Assembly (NCBI RefSeq): GCF_001550375.1 | Contig: NZ_LRTR01000628.1 | Span: forward strand, 1-34,356 | Direction: 5' to 3' | Length of the DNA stretch: 34,356 bases | Source of the DNA: Streptomyces europaeiscabiei | GTDB taxonomy: Bacteria; Actinomycetota; Actinomycetes; Streptomycetales; Streptomycetaceae | Shown here: positions 23,136-29,906 of the stretch, piece by piece | How the letters are laid out: each line of letters begins with the position of its first letter | Position numbering within the stretch: the first letter of the stretch is position 1 | Notes under the pieces: generated by a model | Database searches by the model: none | What the model was told of the DNA's origin: nothing | Seen by the model: the letters and a program-made list of their open reading frames with translations, nothing else | Program-made: the position numbers and the translations under genes

Positions 23136-24391
23136 GATGGAGGGGGAGGCGAGAGAAGGTCGAGGAGACGGGGAGCCCGCAGGCGCACGGACAGCGGTGG
23201 TACGGCGAGCGTGCCCGCGCGTACGCCCACGCCGCGCGCCGCAGAGTGCACGAGGGTGAGCTGGGCCCGGCGCCGGCCCTCCTCGCTCTCGCCGTGACCT
23301 GGATCGTCTTCCAGAGCCTCAACGAGAACTTCCTCTCGCCGCGCAACCTGTCCGTCCTCAGCGTGGAGATCGTGGGGACCGGCATGGTCGCCGTCGGCGT
23401 CGTCTTCGTGCTGCTGATCGGCGAGATCGATCTGTCGGTGGGCTCGCTGGCCGGCCTCTCCGGCGCCATGTTCGCGGCGCTGAACGTGAACCACGGCATG
23501 CCGGAGGGGCTCGCCGTGCTCGTCGCGGTTTCCTGCGGCGCGGCGGCCGGAGCCGTCCACGGTTTCATCTTCACCCGGATCGGCGTGCCCGCGTTCGTCG
23601 TCACCCTCGCCGGTCTGCTGGCCTGGAACGGCCTGATGCTCTATCTGCTGGGACCGGAGAGCTCCATCAGCTTCAGCGACGACGGGCTGGTCGCCGAGCT
23701 GACCAGCCGCTCCTTCGGCTCCCCCGCCGTCACCTACGGCCTGGCGGCGCTCGGCCCGGCCGCGTATCTCCTTGTCTGCCTCCGCGACCGGGGCCGCCGC
23801 GCCGCCGCCGGGATGCCGTACCGGGCGAGGGGCGGCCTCTGGGTGCGTACGGCCCTGCTCGCGATGGTCGCCTTCGCCACGGTCTACGTACTGGACCGGT
23901 TCGAGGGGCTGCCGCTGGCACTGCTGATCTTCCTCTGCGTCATCGTCGCCTCCGACCTCTTCCTGCGCCGCACGGTGTACGGCCGGCAGGTCCTCGCGCT
24001 GGGCAGCGGTGTCGAGGCGGCCCGGCGGTCCGGCGTCGACGTGGCGCGCGTACGGGTCGCGGTGTTCGTGGTGTCGGGGACCCTGGCCGCGGTCGGCGGT
24101 CTGTTCGTCGCGTCGCGGCTCACCTCGGCGACCCAGGTCCCGGGCTCCGGGATGCTGCTGATCAACGCGATCGCCGCCGCCGTCATCGGGGGCACCAGCC
24201 TGTTCGGTGGCCGCGGCTCGACCTGGTCCGCGCTGCTGGGCGTGCTCATCATCCAGTCGATCGCCTCCGGCATGGCGTTGCTGGGGGTCCAGCCCGCGGT
24301 CCAGTTCATGATCACCGGTGGGGTGCTGCTCGTCGCGGTGGTCTTCGACTCACTGGCCCACCGCGCGGCGGAGTCCCGCGGACGGACCTGA
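23126..24391 (+). CDS. Sugar ABC importer permease (XylH/RbsC type)
   Basis: A 421-aa membrane protein with about ten hydrophobic segments. It has the family hallmarks of BPD_transp_2 permeases: GEIDLSVGSLAGLSG near 105, GVPAFVVTLAGLLAWNG, the cytoplasmic loop LALGSGVEAARRSGVDVARV that touches the ATPase, and AAAVIGGTSLFGGRGS. The GTG start at 23126 has a perfect GGAGGAG site and overlaps the ATPase stop; a second GTG at 23132 is possible. It completes a binding protein-ATPase-permease operon. Confidence 0.95.
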   Translation: MAVRWRGRREKVEETGSPQAHGQRWYGERARAYAHAARRRVHEGELGPAPALLALAVTWIVFQSLNENFLSPRNLSVLSVEIVGTGMVAVGVVFVLLIGEIDLSVGSLAGLSGAMFAALNVNHGMPEGLAVLVAVSCGAAAGAVHGFIFTRIGVPAFVVTLAGLLAWNGLMLYLLGPESSISFSDDGLVAELTSRSFGSPAVTYGLAALGPAAYLLVCLRDRGRRAAAGMPYRARGGLWVRTALLAMVAFATVYVLDRFEGLPLALLIFLCVIVASDLFLRRTVYGRQVLALGSGVEAARRSGVDVARVRVAVFVVSGTLAAVGGLFVASRLTSATQVPGSGMLLINAIAAAVIGGTSLFGGRGSTWSALLGVLIIQSIASGMALLGVQPAVQFMITGGVLLVAVVFDSLAHRAAESRGRT

Positions 24392-24404
24392 CGGCGTGCG
24401 TCCA

Positions 24405-24680
24405 CGAACGCGTCGGCCCGAACGCGAGTACCTCCGCGACCGCACCCTCGAAGGCCACGAGTCCGCCCGTAAGCGCGGCAAGACCATCGACGGCGCGGGC
24501 GTCACCGACGACCACATGCTCTCCATGGCCCTCCACCTGCGGGAGCAGGGGATGAGCCTGCGCGACATTGCCGCCCGGCATGTCATCACCACCGGCACGA
24601 AGAAGGGCCAGCACCCCTCACCCGCGACCGTCATGCGCATGCTGCGCGAGCACGACGAACAGACCACCGCGCCCATGGCG
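24405..24680 (+). pseudogene. C-terminal remnant of a site-specific serine recombinase
   Basis: The plus strand translates to EYLRDRTLEGHESARKRG, then TDDHMLSMALHLREQGMS, LRDIAARHVIT and PSPATVMRMLREHDE. This matches the C-terminal HTH part of resolvase/invertase-like recombinases common in Streptomyces. The catalytic N-terminal domain is absent: the frame begins inside or right after the permease gene. It is probably the scar of an old element that arrived behind the transporter operon. Confidence 0.7.
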
Positions 24681-24727
24681 TCGCAGGCGACCGGCCACCC
24701 TCCGCCTCCGGCGAGGGGTCAAGATCA

Positions 24728-24895
24728 TTGCTTGGCGTTCGATCCAGCAGCATTACCGGCGGAACCCCGCAACCCTGCTGTTTCTGCGCCCACCACGGGC
24801 ACGGCTTCGAGGCCACGCTGATCCAGCAGGGCGCCGTGATCCGGGACGACTCCTCCGTCCTGCAGCAGAACACCAGGCCCGGCGCCTCCGCCTGA
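24728..24895 (+). CDS. Possible small Cys-containing protein or gene end
   Basis: A 55-aa frame from a TTG, with CCFCAHHGHGFEATLIQQG in the middle and a Gln/Asn-rich end. CxxC-like and His residues could bind zinc. No ribosome site is clear. It follows the recombinase remnant and may be cargo of, or a decayed end from, the same element. Confidence 0.25.
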   Translation: MLGVRSSSITGGTPQPCCFCAHHGHGFEATLIQQGAVIRDDSSVLQQNTRPGASA

Positions 24896-24912
24896 CCCTC
24901 CGCAGCACCGAT

Positions 24913-24941
24913 CGGTGGGCACCGCTCACCGGTGCCCACCG
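24913..24941 (-). terminator. Hairpin terminator of the minus-strand TetR/propeller operon
   Basis: A perfect 12-bp stem, CGGTGGGCACCG (24913-24924) with CGGTGCCCACCG (24930-24941), and a 5-nt loop, one base past the stop of the propeller-like gene. There is no T run. Confidence 0.85.
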
Positions 24942-24942
24942 G

Positions 24943-25923
24943 TCAGGAGGGCCAGAGCCTCGGCCCCACCTCGCCGGTGGCCAGATCGAGCACCCGCCCG
25001 GTGAACAGGATCACGGACGAGTCGCCGAACTCCACCTTCGGCAGCCCTCGCCCCTGACGCGCCTCGACCTGGTGCACCAACTCACCCGTTGCCGCGTTGA
25101 GCAGGTACTCCGTGCCCCACCTGTTGGCGGCCGTACCGCCCGCGACCACCCCGAGCCGGCCGGGAAAGACGAGCAGCCCCGACATCGACGACCACACTCC
25201 GGAAGGCCCGTCGGGCAGCTGCGTGAAGTCGCGCCGCCACACCACCTCCCACGAGCGGTCGAAACAGGTCACCACGTCGTCCTTGCCGGCCGTGAAAACC
25301 CTTGACCCGTCCGGTGAGTAGCGCAGCTGCCCGATGGGGGAGCGCAGCGCGAGCCGGACCTCCTCCAGGTCACCGGTGACCAGATCGGTCTGGTACACCC
25401 GCCCGTTCAGCTTCTCGGCCGACACCGTGAACCTGTCCCGCAACGGGTCGGTATCACCGCAGAAGAGCCTGAAGTCCTTGGCCGCCCTGGCAACTCGCTC
25501 GGGCCCGTCGAGGCGGTAGAGGCAGGGCTTACCGCCGTACGCCTCGATCAGGGCGTGGGTGCCCTTGGCCGAGAAAACCACCCCGTACACCAGATGGTCA
25601 CGGGTGTGCAGCCGCACCTGCCGCGCATGCACGTCCAGCACCACGAGTTCGGACTTGTTCGTGCCCCGGAACACGCACGGCCGGGTCAGCGCGAGCAGGG
25701 TGCCGTCCCGGGAGACGCCCATCGGCTCCCATTGCGCGTACTCCGGATCCGGCAGCACCTCGCCGGAGGCCAGATCGACGGTGGCCAAGGGGCACTTGGC
25801 CTGCTCCGGCCCGATCCACAACCGGTTCCCGACCCTGTCCATGATCACGACCTCAAAGTACCGGATGGGCGTTTTGTGGTTCAGGAAGCCGGGGACGCTC
25901 GCTTCCGCTGTGGCCACCACCAC
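24943..25923 (-). CDS. Beta-propeller-like (WD40/YVTN-type) protein, function unknown
   Basis: A 326-aa protein with no signal peptide or membrane segment. It has repeated blade-like segments such as GVSRDGTLLALTRP, YGVVFSAKGTHALIEA and LRYSPDGSRVFTAGKDDVVTCFD, each followed by a W/Y/F-D and a short strand, as in quinoprotein/WD40-like propellers. The substrate or partner is unknown. It starts at a GTG (25923) in a run of GTG codons, 4 nt after the TetR stop with GGGGGTGA as a ribosome site, so it is coupled to TetR. A clean terminator hairpin follows its stop. Confidence 0.75.
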   Translation of the reverse strand: MVVATAEASVPGFLNHKTPIRYFEVVIMDRVGNRLWIGPEQAKCPLATVDLASGEVLPDPEYAQWEPMGVSRDGTLLALTRPCVFRGTNKSELVVLDVHARQVRLHTRDHLVYGVVFSAKGTHALIEAYGGKPCLYRLDGPERVARAAKDFRLFCGDTDPLRDRFTVSAEKLNGRVYQTDLVTGDLEEVRLALRSPIGQLRYSPDGSRVFTAGKDDVVTCFDRSWEVVWRRDFTQLPDGPSGVWSSMSGLLVFPGRLGVVAGGTAANRWGTEYLLNAATGELVHQVEARQGRGLPKVEFGDSSVILFTGRVLDLATGEVGPRLWPS

Positions 25924-25927
25924 TGAG

Positions 25928-26536
25928 TCACCCCCGGGCCTCCGGGTCGCTCATGCGCAGGACGAGCCGCAGGGTGTCGGTCAGGACGGCGGTGGGGACG
26001 GAGGGGTCGGCGACGCGCTGGACGCCGAGGCCGATGCCCAGGCTGAGGAGGGCCATCGCGGCCCGGTCGGCGGGCATGGCCGGGGGGACGCCCCGCTCCT
26101 GGGCGAGCGCGTCGAGCAGCTGGGCCAGGGCCTCGCGGACCGCGGCGACGCGCGCGGTGATCTCCTGCCGCAGCTCGTCGTCATGACGCGCGCTGGTGAG
26201 GAACTCGACCTCCAGCGTGGTCCAGGCCTCGTCTCCGATGTGCGCCTCGGCCCAGGCGGCGAAGGCGGCCAGGCGGTCGTCGAGGGCGGCCTCGCCCAGC
26301 ACGGCGTCCGTGAGCAGCGCCAGCTGTTCGGCCCGGATGTCGTCCAGCGCGGCGAGGCACAGGTGGTCCTTGCTGCGGAAGTTGGAGTAGACGGCACCCT
26401 TGGAGTAGCCGGCCGTCTCCGCGACGTCGCTGAGCGAGGTGGCGGCGTACCCGTCGGAGAGAAACAGCTGCCGCGCGGTGGCGACGAGCCGCTCACGCGT
26501 GCGTTCCTGACTCTCGACGCGGCTGAGGCGGGCCAT
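25928..26536 (-). CDS. TetR-family repressor
   Basis: A 202-aa regulator. Residues about 10-57 form a TetR_N HTH: RLVATARQLFLSDGYAATSL, SDVAETAGYSKGAVYSNFRS, KDHL. The helical ligand domain follows, with an IGLGVQR segment near the end. The ATG at 26536 follows GGGAG. It is divergent from the patatin/monooxygenase genes, with a palindromic site between, so it should repress both directions until a ligand binds. The ligand is probably a substrate or product of the lipase/monooxygenase pair (inference). It is co-transcribed with the propeller-like gene. Confidence 0.94.
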   Translation of the reverse strand: MARLSRVESQERTRERLVATARQLFLSDGYAATSLSDVAETAGYSKGAVYSNFRSKDHLCLAALDDIRAEQLALLTDAVLGEAALDDRLAAFAAWAEAHIGDEAWTTLEVEFLTSARHDDELRQEITARVAAVREALAQLLDALAQERGVPPAMPADRAAMALLSLGIGLGVQRVADPSVPTAVLTDTLRLVLRMSDPEARG

Positions 26537-26642
26537 GTCTCGCTCCCTCTCCCGTCCTGCACGGCGTTCTCGGGAACCTCCCGCGGTTCCGCACTCTCCC
26601 AGCCCCCGGATCCTAACTCCGGCACGGTCTGTCCACCGCTTT

Positions 26643-26677
26643 CGGATACCGCTAGTATCCGGATCTCGTCGGTATCC
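26643..26677. promoter_or_regulatory. Tandem palindromic operator for the TetR regulator
   Basis: CGGATAC-CGCTA-GTATCCG (26643-26661) is a perfect 7-bp inverted repeat. It is followed directly by a second imperfect copy, GGATCT...GGTATCC (26661-26677). The site lies between the divergent TetR (start 26536) and lipase (start 26697) genes. TAGTAT at 26652-26657 inside the palindrome could be the -10 of one of the promoters. Confidence 0.8.
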
Positions 26678-26696
26678 CGAATGGGCGGAGACCTCA

Positions 26697-27719
26697 GTGA
26701 CCGCGACGAGCACACGAACGACCCCTTCTCGCACGACCCCGTCCCGGGGACTGGTCCTGGGCTGCGGCGGAACGCTCGGCGCGGCCTGGACGACCGGCGC
26801 CCTGCACTCGCTCCAGCAGGCCACGCGCTGGGACCCGCGCGACGCGGAGGTCCTGGTGGGCACCTCCGCCGGGGCCGAGGTGGCGGCGATGCTCGGTGCC
26901 GGTGTCGGCGTGGCGGAGCTGCTGGCCGCGCAGCTGGGCCGGCAGGACGCCCGTCCGGAACTCCTGCGGCACTTCGCCACCCCGCCCCGGGCGCTTCCGC
27001 CCCGGCCCGCGGCCTTCCTCGGATCGCCCCGGCTGGCACGCCACGCGCTGGGCCGCACCGCTCCGGCGCTGGCCGGGCTGTCCGGCCTGCTTCCCCAAGG
27101 CCGCGGCGACGCCCGCTGGTTGGCCGCCCTCGCGGACTGTCTGACGCCTCCCGGACAGTGGGTCCGGCATCCGGCGACCTGGCTGGTGGCCACCGACTTC
27201 GACACGGGCCGCCGTACCGTCTTCGGGCACCCCGACACCCGGCCGGTCGCCCTGCGGGACGCGCTGCGGGCGTCCTGGGCGGTGCCGGGCTGGTTCCCGC
27301 CCGTACGCGTCGGGGGCCGCCGCTACGCCGACGGCGGCATCCTCTCCACCGCGTCCGCCGACCTCCTGATCCCGAGCGGACTCGACGAGGTGTACGTCAT
27401 CGCGCCCATGAGCTCCCGCTCCCCCGGACCGCGCCGGGGGCTCGGCCGCGCGGAGGCACTGCTGCGCCGCGTCATGACCCGCACGCTCGACGCGGAGTGC
27501 GCCGCGCTGTGCGCGGCGGGCACCCGGGTCGTCCGGATCGAGCCCAGCGCCGCCGACCTGGAGGTGATGGGCGGCAACTTCATGGACCCCCGGCGCCGCC
27601 TGACGGTCCTGGAGACCTCCCTGCGCACGACACGCGCCCTCGTCCGCGAGGCGGTACGCGCCACCGCCGACTCCACCGCCACCGCCGACGCCGAGACCGA
27701 CGCCCGGACAGGAGCCTGA
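26697..27719 (+). CDS. Patatin-like phospholipase
   Basis: A 340-aa acyl hydrolase. It has the glycine-rich oxyanion segment LVLGCGGTLGAAW, the nucleophile motif GTSAG (Ser57) and the catalytic Asp in YADGG (Asp212), so the Ser-Asp dyad is complete. No signal peptide is seen. The GTG at 26697 follows GCGGAG by 6 nt and places the start just after the operator. The stop is one base from the next ATG, so it is made with the monooxygenase. It probably frees an acyl chain or ester; the exact substrate is unknown. Confidence 0.9.
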   Translation: MTATSTRTTPSRTTPSRGLVLGCGGTLGAAWTTGALHSLQQATRWDPRDAEVLVGTSAGAEVAAMLGAGVGVAELLAAQLGRQDARPELLRHFATPPRALPPRPAAFLGSPRLARHALGRTAPALAGLSGLLPQGRGDARWLAALADCLTPPGQWVRHPATWLVATDFDTGRRTVFGHPDTRPVALRDALRASWAVPGWFPPVRVGGRRYADGGILSTASADLLIPSGLDEVYVIAPMSSRSPGPRRGLGRAEALLRRVMTRTLDAECAALCAAGTRVVRIEPSAADLEVMGGNFMDPRRRLTVLETSLRTTRALVREAVRATADSTATADAETDARTGA

Positions 27720-27720
27720 G

Positions 27721-29232
27721 ATGCCGCAGCCCGAAAGCCCCGACAGCCCGGCCGGAACCGTCACCCGCGAGACCCGCCACGTCGAGGCGCTGATCATCGG
27801 CAGTGGTCTCTCCGGCATCGGAGCGGCCGTCAAGCTGCGCGAGGCGGGCGTACGTGACCTGGTCCTCGTCGAGAAGGCGGACGACCTGGGCGGCACCTGG
27901 CGCGACAACACCTACCCGGGCTGCGCCTGCGACGTGCCCTCCGCCCTGTACTCCTACTCCTTCGCCCCCAACCCGGAATGGACGCGGGCCTTCGCCGGCC
28001 AGCCCGAGATCCACTCCTACCTCCGCGCCACGGCGGCCGCGTACGGCATCACCCCGCTCATCCGCTACGGCACCGAGGTCACCCGGGCGCAGTGGAACCC
28101 CGCCGAGGCCCGCTGGCACGTCGAGACCAGCCGCGACCACTACACGGCCCGGTTCCTGATAGCGGCGGCCGGGCCCTGGCACGAACCCCTGCTCCCCGAC
28201 ATACCCGGCCTCGCCGGCTTCCCCGGCGAGGTCTTCCACTCCTCGCGCTGGCGCCACGACCACGACCTCACCGGCACCCGTGTGGCCGTCGTCGGCAGCG
28301 GCGCCTCGGCCGTGCAGTTCGTGCCCGCCGTCCAGCCCCGCGTCGGCCGGCTCCACCTGTTCCAGCGCACCGCCCAGTGGGTGCTGCCCAAGCCCGACCA
28401 CCCGGTACCGCGCGCCGAACGCCGGCTGCTGCGGAGTCTCCCCGGAGCCCAACGGGCACTGCGGGGCGCGGAGTACGCGGCGCTGGAGGCCCTCGGCGTC
28501 GGCTTCCGCCACCCGGCCCTCCTGCGGGCGGTGCAGAAGGTGGGCACGCTCCACCTCCGGGCCACCGTCAAGGACCCGGCCCTGCGACGGGCGCTGACCC
28601 CCGACTACACCCTGGGCTGCAAACGGCTCCTGCTCTCCAACACCTACTATCCCGCCCTGACCCGGCCCAACGTCACCGTGCACGCCACGGCGGTGAAGGC
28701 CGTCGAGGGCAGCCGTGTCATCGGCGAGGACGGCAGCCGCGCGGACGTCGACACGATCATCCTGGGCACCGGCTTCCACATCCTCGACATGCCCATCGCG
28801 CAGCGTGTGTTCGACGCCGGTGGTGCCGGCCTCGACGACCACTGGAAGGGCAGCCCGGACGCCTACCTCGGCACCACCGTCAGCGGCTTCCCCAACGCGT
28901 TCGTCCTCCTCGGACCGCACCTCGGCACCGGCCACTCCTCCGCGTACACGGTCCTCGAAGCACAACTGGACTACGTGGCGGGCGCGGTGCGGCACTTCCG
29001 CTCGGCGGGCTGGGCCAGTATGGACGTACGTCCCGAGGTGCAGGCCGCCTTCCACGCCGAGGTCCAGCAGGCGCTGCCGTCCACCGTCTACAACGCGGGC
29101 GGCTGCTCCAGCTACTACCTCGACGACAACGGCCTCAACAGCTTCAGCTGGCCCTGGTCGACGGGCCGGATGCGCCGGCGGCTGGCGAGGTTCGACCCCG
29201 AGGCCTATGCCGTGACGGGTGCCGCCGGCTGA
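27721..29232 (+). CDS. Baeyer-Villiger-type flavin monooxygenase
   Basis: A 503-aa FAD/NADPH enzyme. The FAD Rossmann motif is GSGLSG (27-32), the NADPH motif is GSGASA (near 192-197), and the type I BVMO fingerprint FxGxxxHxxxW is intact as FPGEVFHSSRW (167-177). Also seen are GGTWRDNTYPGCACDVPSA and the ILGTGFH segment. Such enzymes insert oxygen next to a carbonyl to give esters, or oxidise S or N. It follows the patatin gene with one base between, so a ketone-to-ester oxidation and an esterase may form a short pathway (inference; lipase/BVMO sets occur in actinobacteria). It overlaps the convergent membrane-protein gene by 28 nt. Confidence 0.94.
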   Translation: MPQPESPDSPAGTVTRETRHVEALIIGSGLSGIGAAVKLREAGVRDLVLVEKADDLGGTWRDNTYPGCACDVPSALYSYSFAPNPEWTRAFAGQPEIHSYLRATAAAYGITPLIRYGTEVTRAQWNPAEARWHVETSRDHYTARFLIAAAGPWHEPLLPDIPGLAGFPGEVFHSSRWRHDHDLTGTRVAVVGSGASAVQFVPAVQPRVGRLHLFQRTAQWVLPKPDHPVPRAERRLLRSLPGAQRALRGAEYAALEALGVGFRHPALLRAVQKVGTLHLRATVKDPALRRALTPDYTLGCKRLLLSNTYYPALTRPNVTVHATAVKAVEGSRVIGEDGSRADVDTIILGTGFHILDMPIAQRVFDAGGAGLDDHWKGSPDAYLGTTVSGFPNAFVLLGPHLGTGHSSAYTVLEAQLDYVAGAVRHFRSAGWASMDVRPEVQAAFHAEVQQALPSTVYNAGGCSSYYLDDNGLNSFSWPWSTGRMRRRLARFDPEAYAVTGAAG

Positions 29233-29618
29233 GGCCGCCGCCGGATGGCCGCGATCAGGAAGGACAGGCCCGTGGTCACGGCGGCGGTCCCCAGCATCAC
29301 CATCGTGACGCCGATGACGAAGAGGCCGCTGGAGTCGTCCGACCAGTCGTAGAAGCAGGCGACGGTCAGGCCGGCCGTGGTACCGACGACAGCGCCCGCG
29401 ATGTGGCGCCTGGACGCCGCCCAGACCACCGGTATCAGCAGGGTCAGCACCAGGCCGATCACCTGCCACGCCTCGTACGGGCCGGTCGACGAACCGTCGG
29501 GATGCACATCACGGTGCTGGTCCCAGCCCAGCCACACGGCCCACATGGTCAGCGAGGCCACGGCCGTCACCAGGGTCGGCACCGACCGGGAAAGGGTTTT
29601 CAGGGGTCCTTGGCTCAT
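29205..29618 (-). CDS. Small integral membrane protein
   Basis: A 137-aa protein starting MSQGPLKTLSRSVPTL with four hydrophobic segments and a basic, Pro-rich C-terminus. No family is recognised. The ATG is preceded by GGCTGGGGAC, a modest ribosome site. A perfect 12-bp inverted repeat lies 38-71 nt upstream and may control it. Its end overlaps the end of the monooxygenase gene by 28 nt, tail to tail. Confidence 0.75.
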   Translation of the reverse strand: MSQGPLKTLSRSVPTLVTAVASLTMWAVWLGWDQHRDVHPDGSSTGPYEAWQVIGLVLTLLIPVVWAASRRHIAGAVVGTTAGLTVACFYDWSDDSSGLFVIGVTMVMLGTAAVTTGLSFLIAAIRRRPQPAAPVTA

Positions 29619-29655
29619 GTCCCCAGCCTCTCGGCACGCCCCCGCGCCGACCAGA

Positions 29656-29689
29656 GCGCAGGTACTCAGCTCGACCCGAGTACCTGCGC
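29656..29689. promoter_or_regulatory. Perfect 12-bp inverted repeat (possible operator or transcript hairpin)
   Basis: GCGCAGGTACTC (29656-29667) and GAGTACCTGCGC (29678-29689) with a 10-nt spacer. It sits upstream of the small membrane-protein gene on the minus strand and could be a regulator site or a leader hairpin. Confidence 0.65.
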
Positions 29690-29906
29690 GGGGCATCCGG
29701 TTAGTGCTCACGAAGACATGGCAACCGGCATGCCGCGCGACGACGCGTCGGAGCGCGATCAGCCGCACTGCCTTGATCGCATGGTTCGCCCACTGTCGGC
29801 GTCGCCTCACGGTCAACCCACAGACACCCCTCCCCCGTCCTAGGTGACGTGAGAGGCGCCCGGGACCGACGGGACGTCTGCGCATGGGGTGTTGAGGAGA
29901 GGATCA

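Noticed and set aside
27580..29469. A 629-codon minus-strand frame
   Set aside because: Antisense shadow of the monooxygenase, which has full FAD, NADPH and BVMO motifs on the plus strand.
29700..29885. A minus-strand extension of the small membrane protein (RQWANHAIKAVRLIALRR...)
   Set aside because: The stretch crosses the perfect inverted repeat and lacks a ribosome site; the start at 29618 gives a normal membrane protein.
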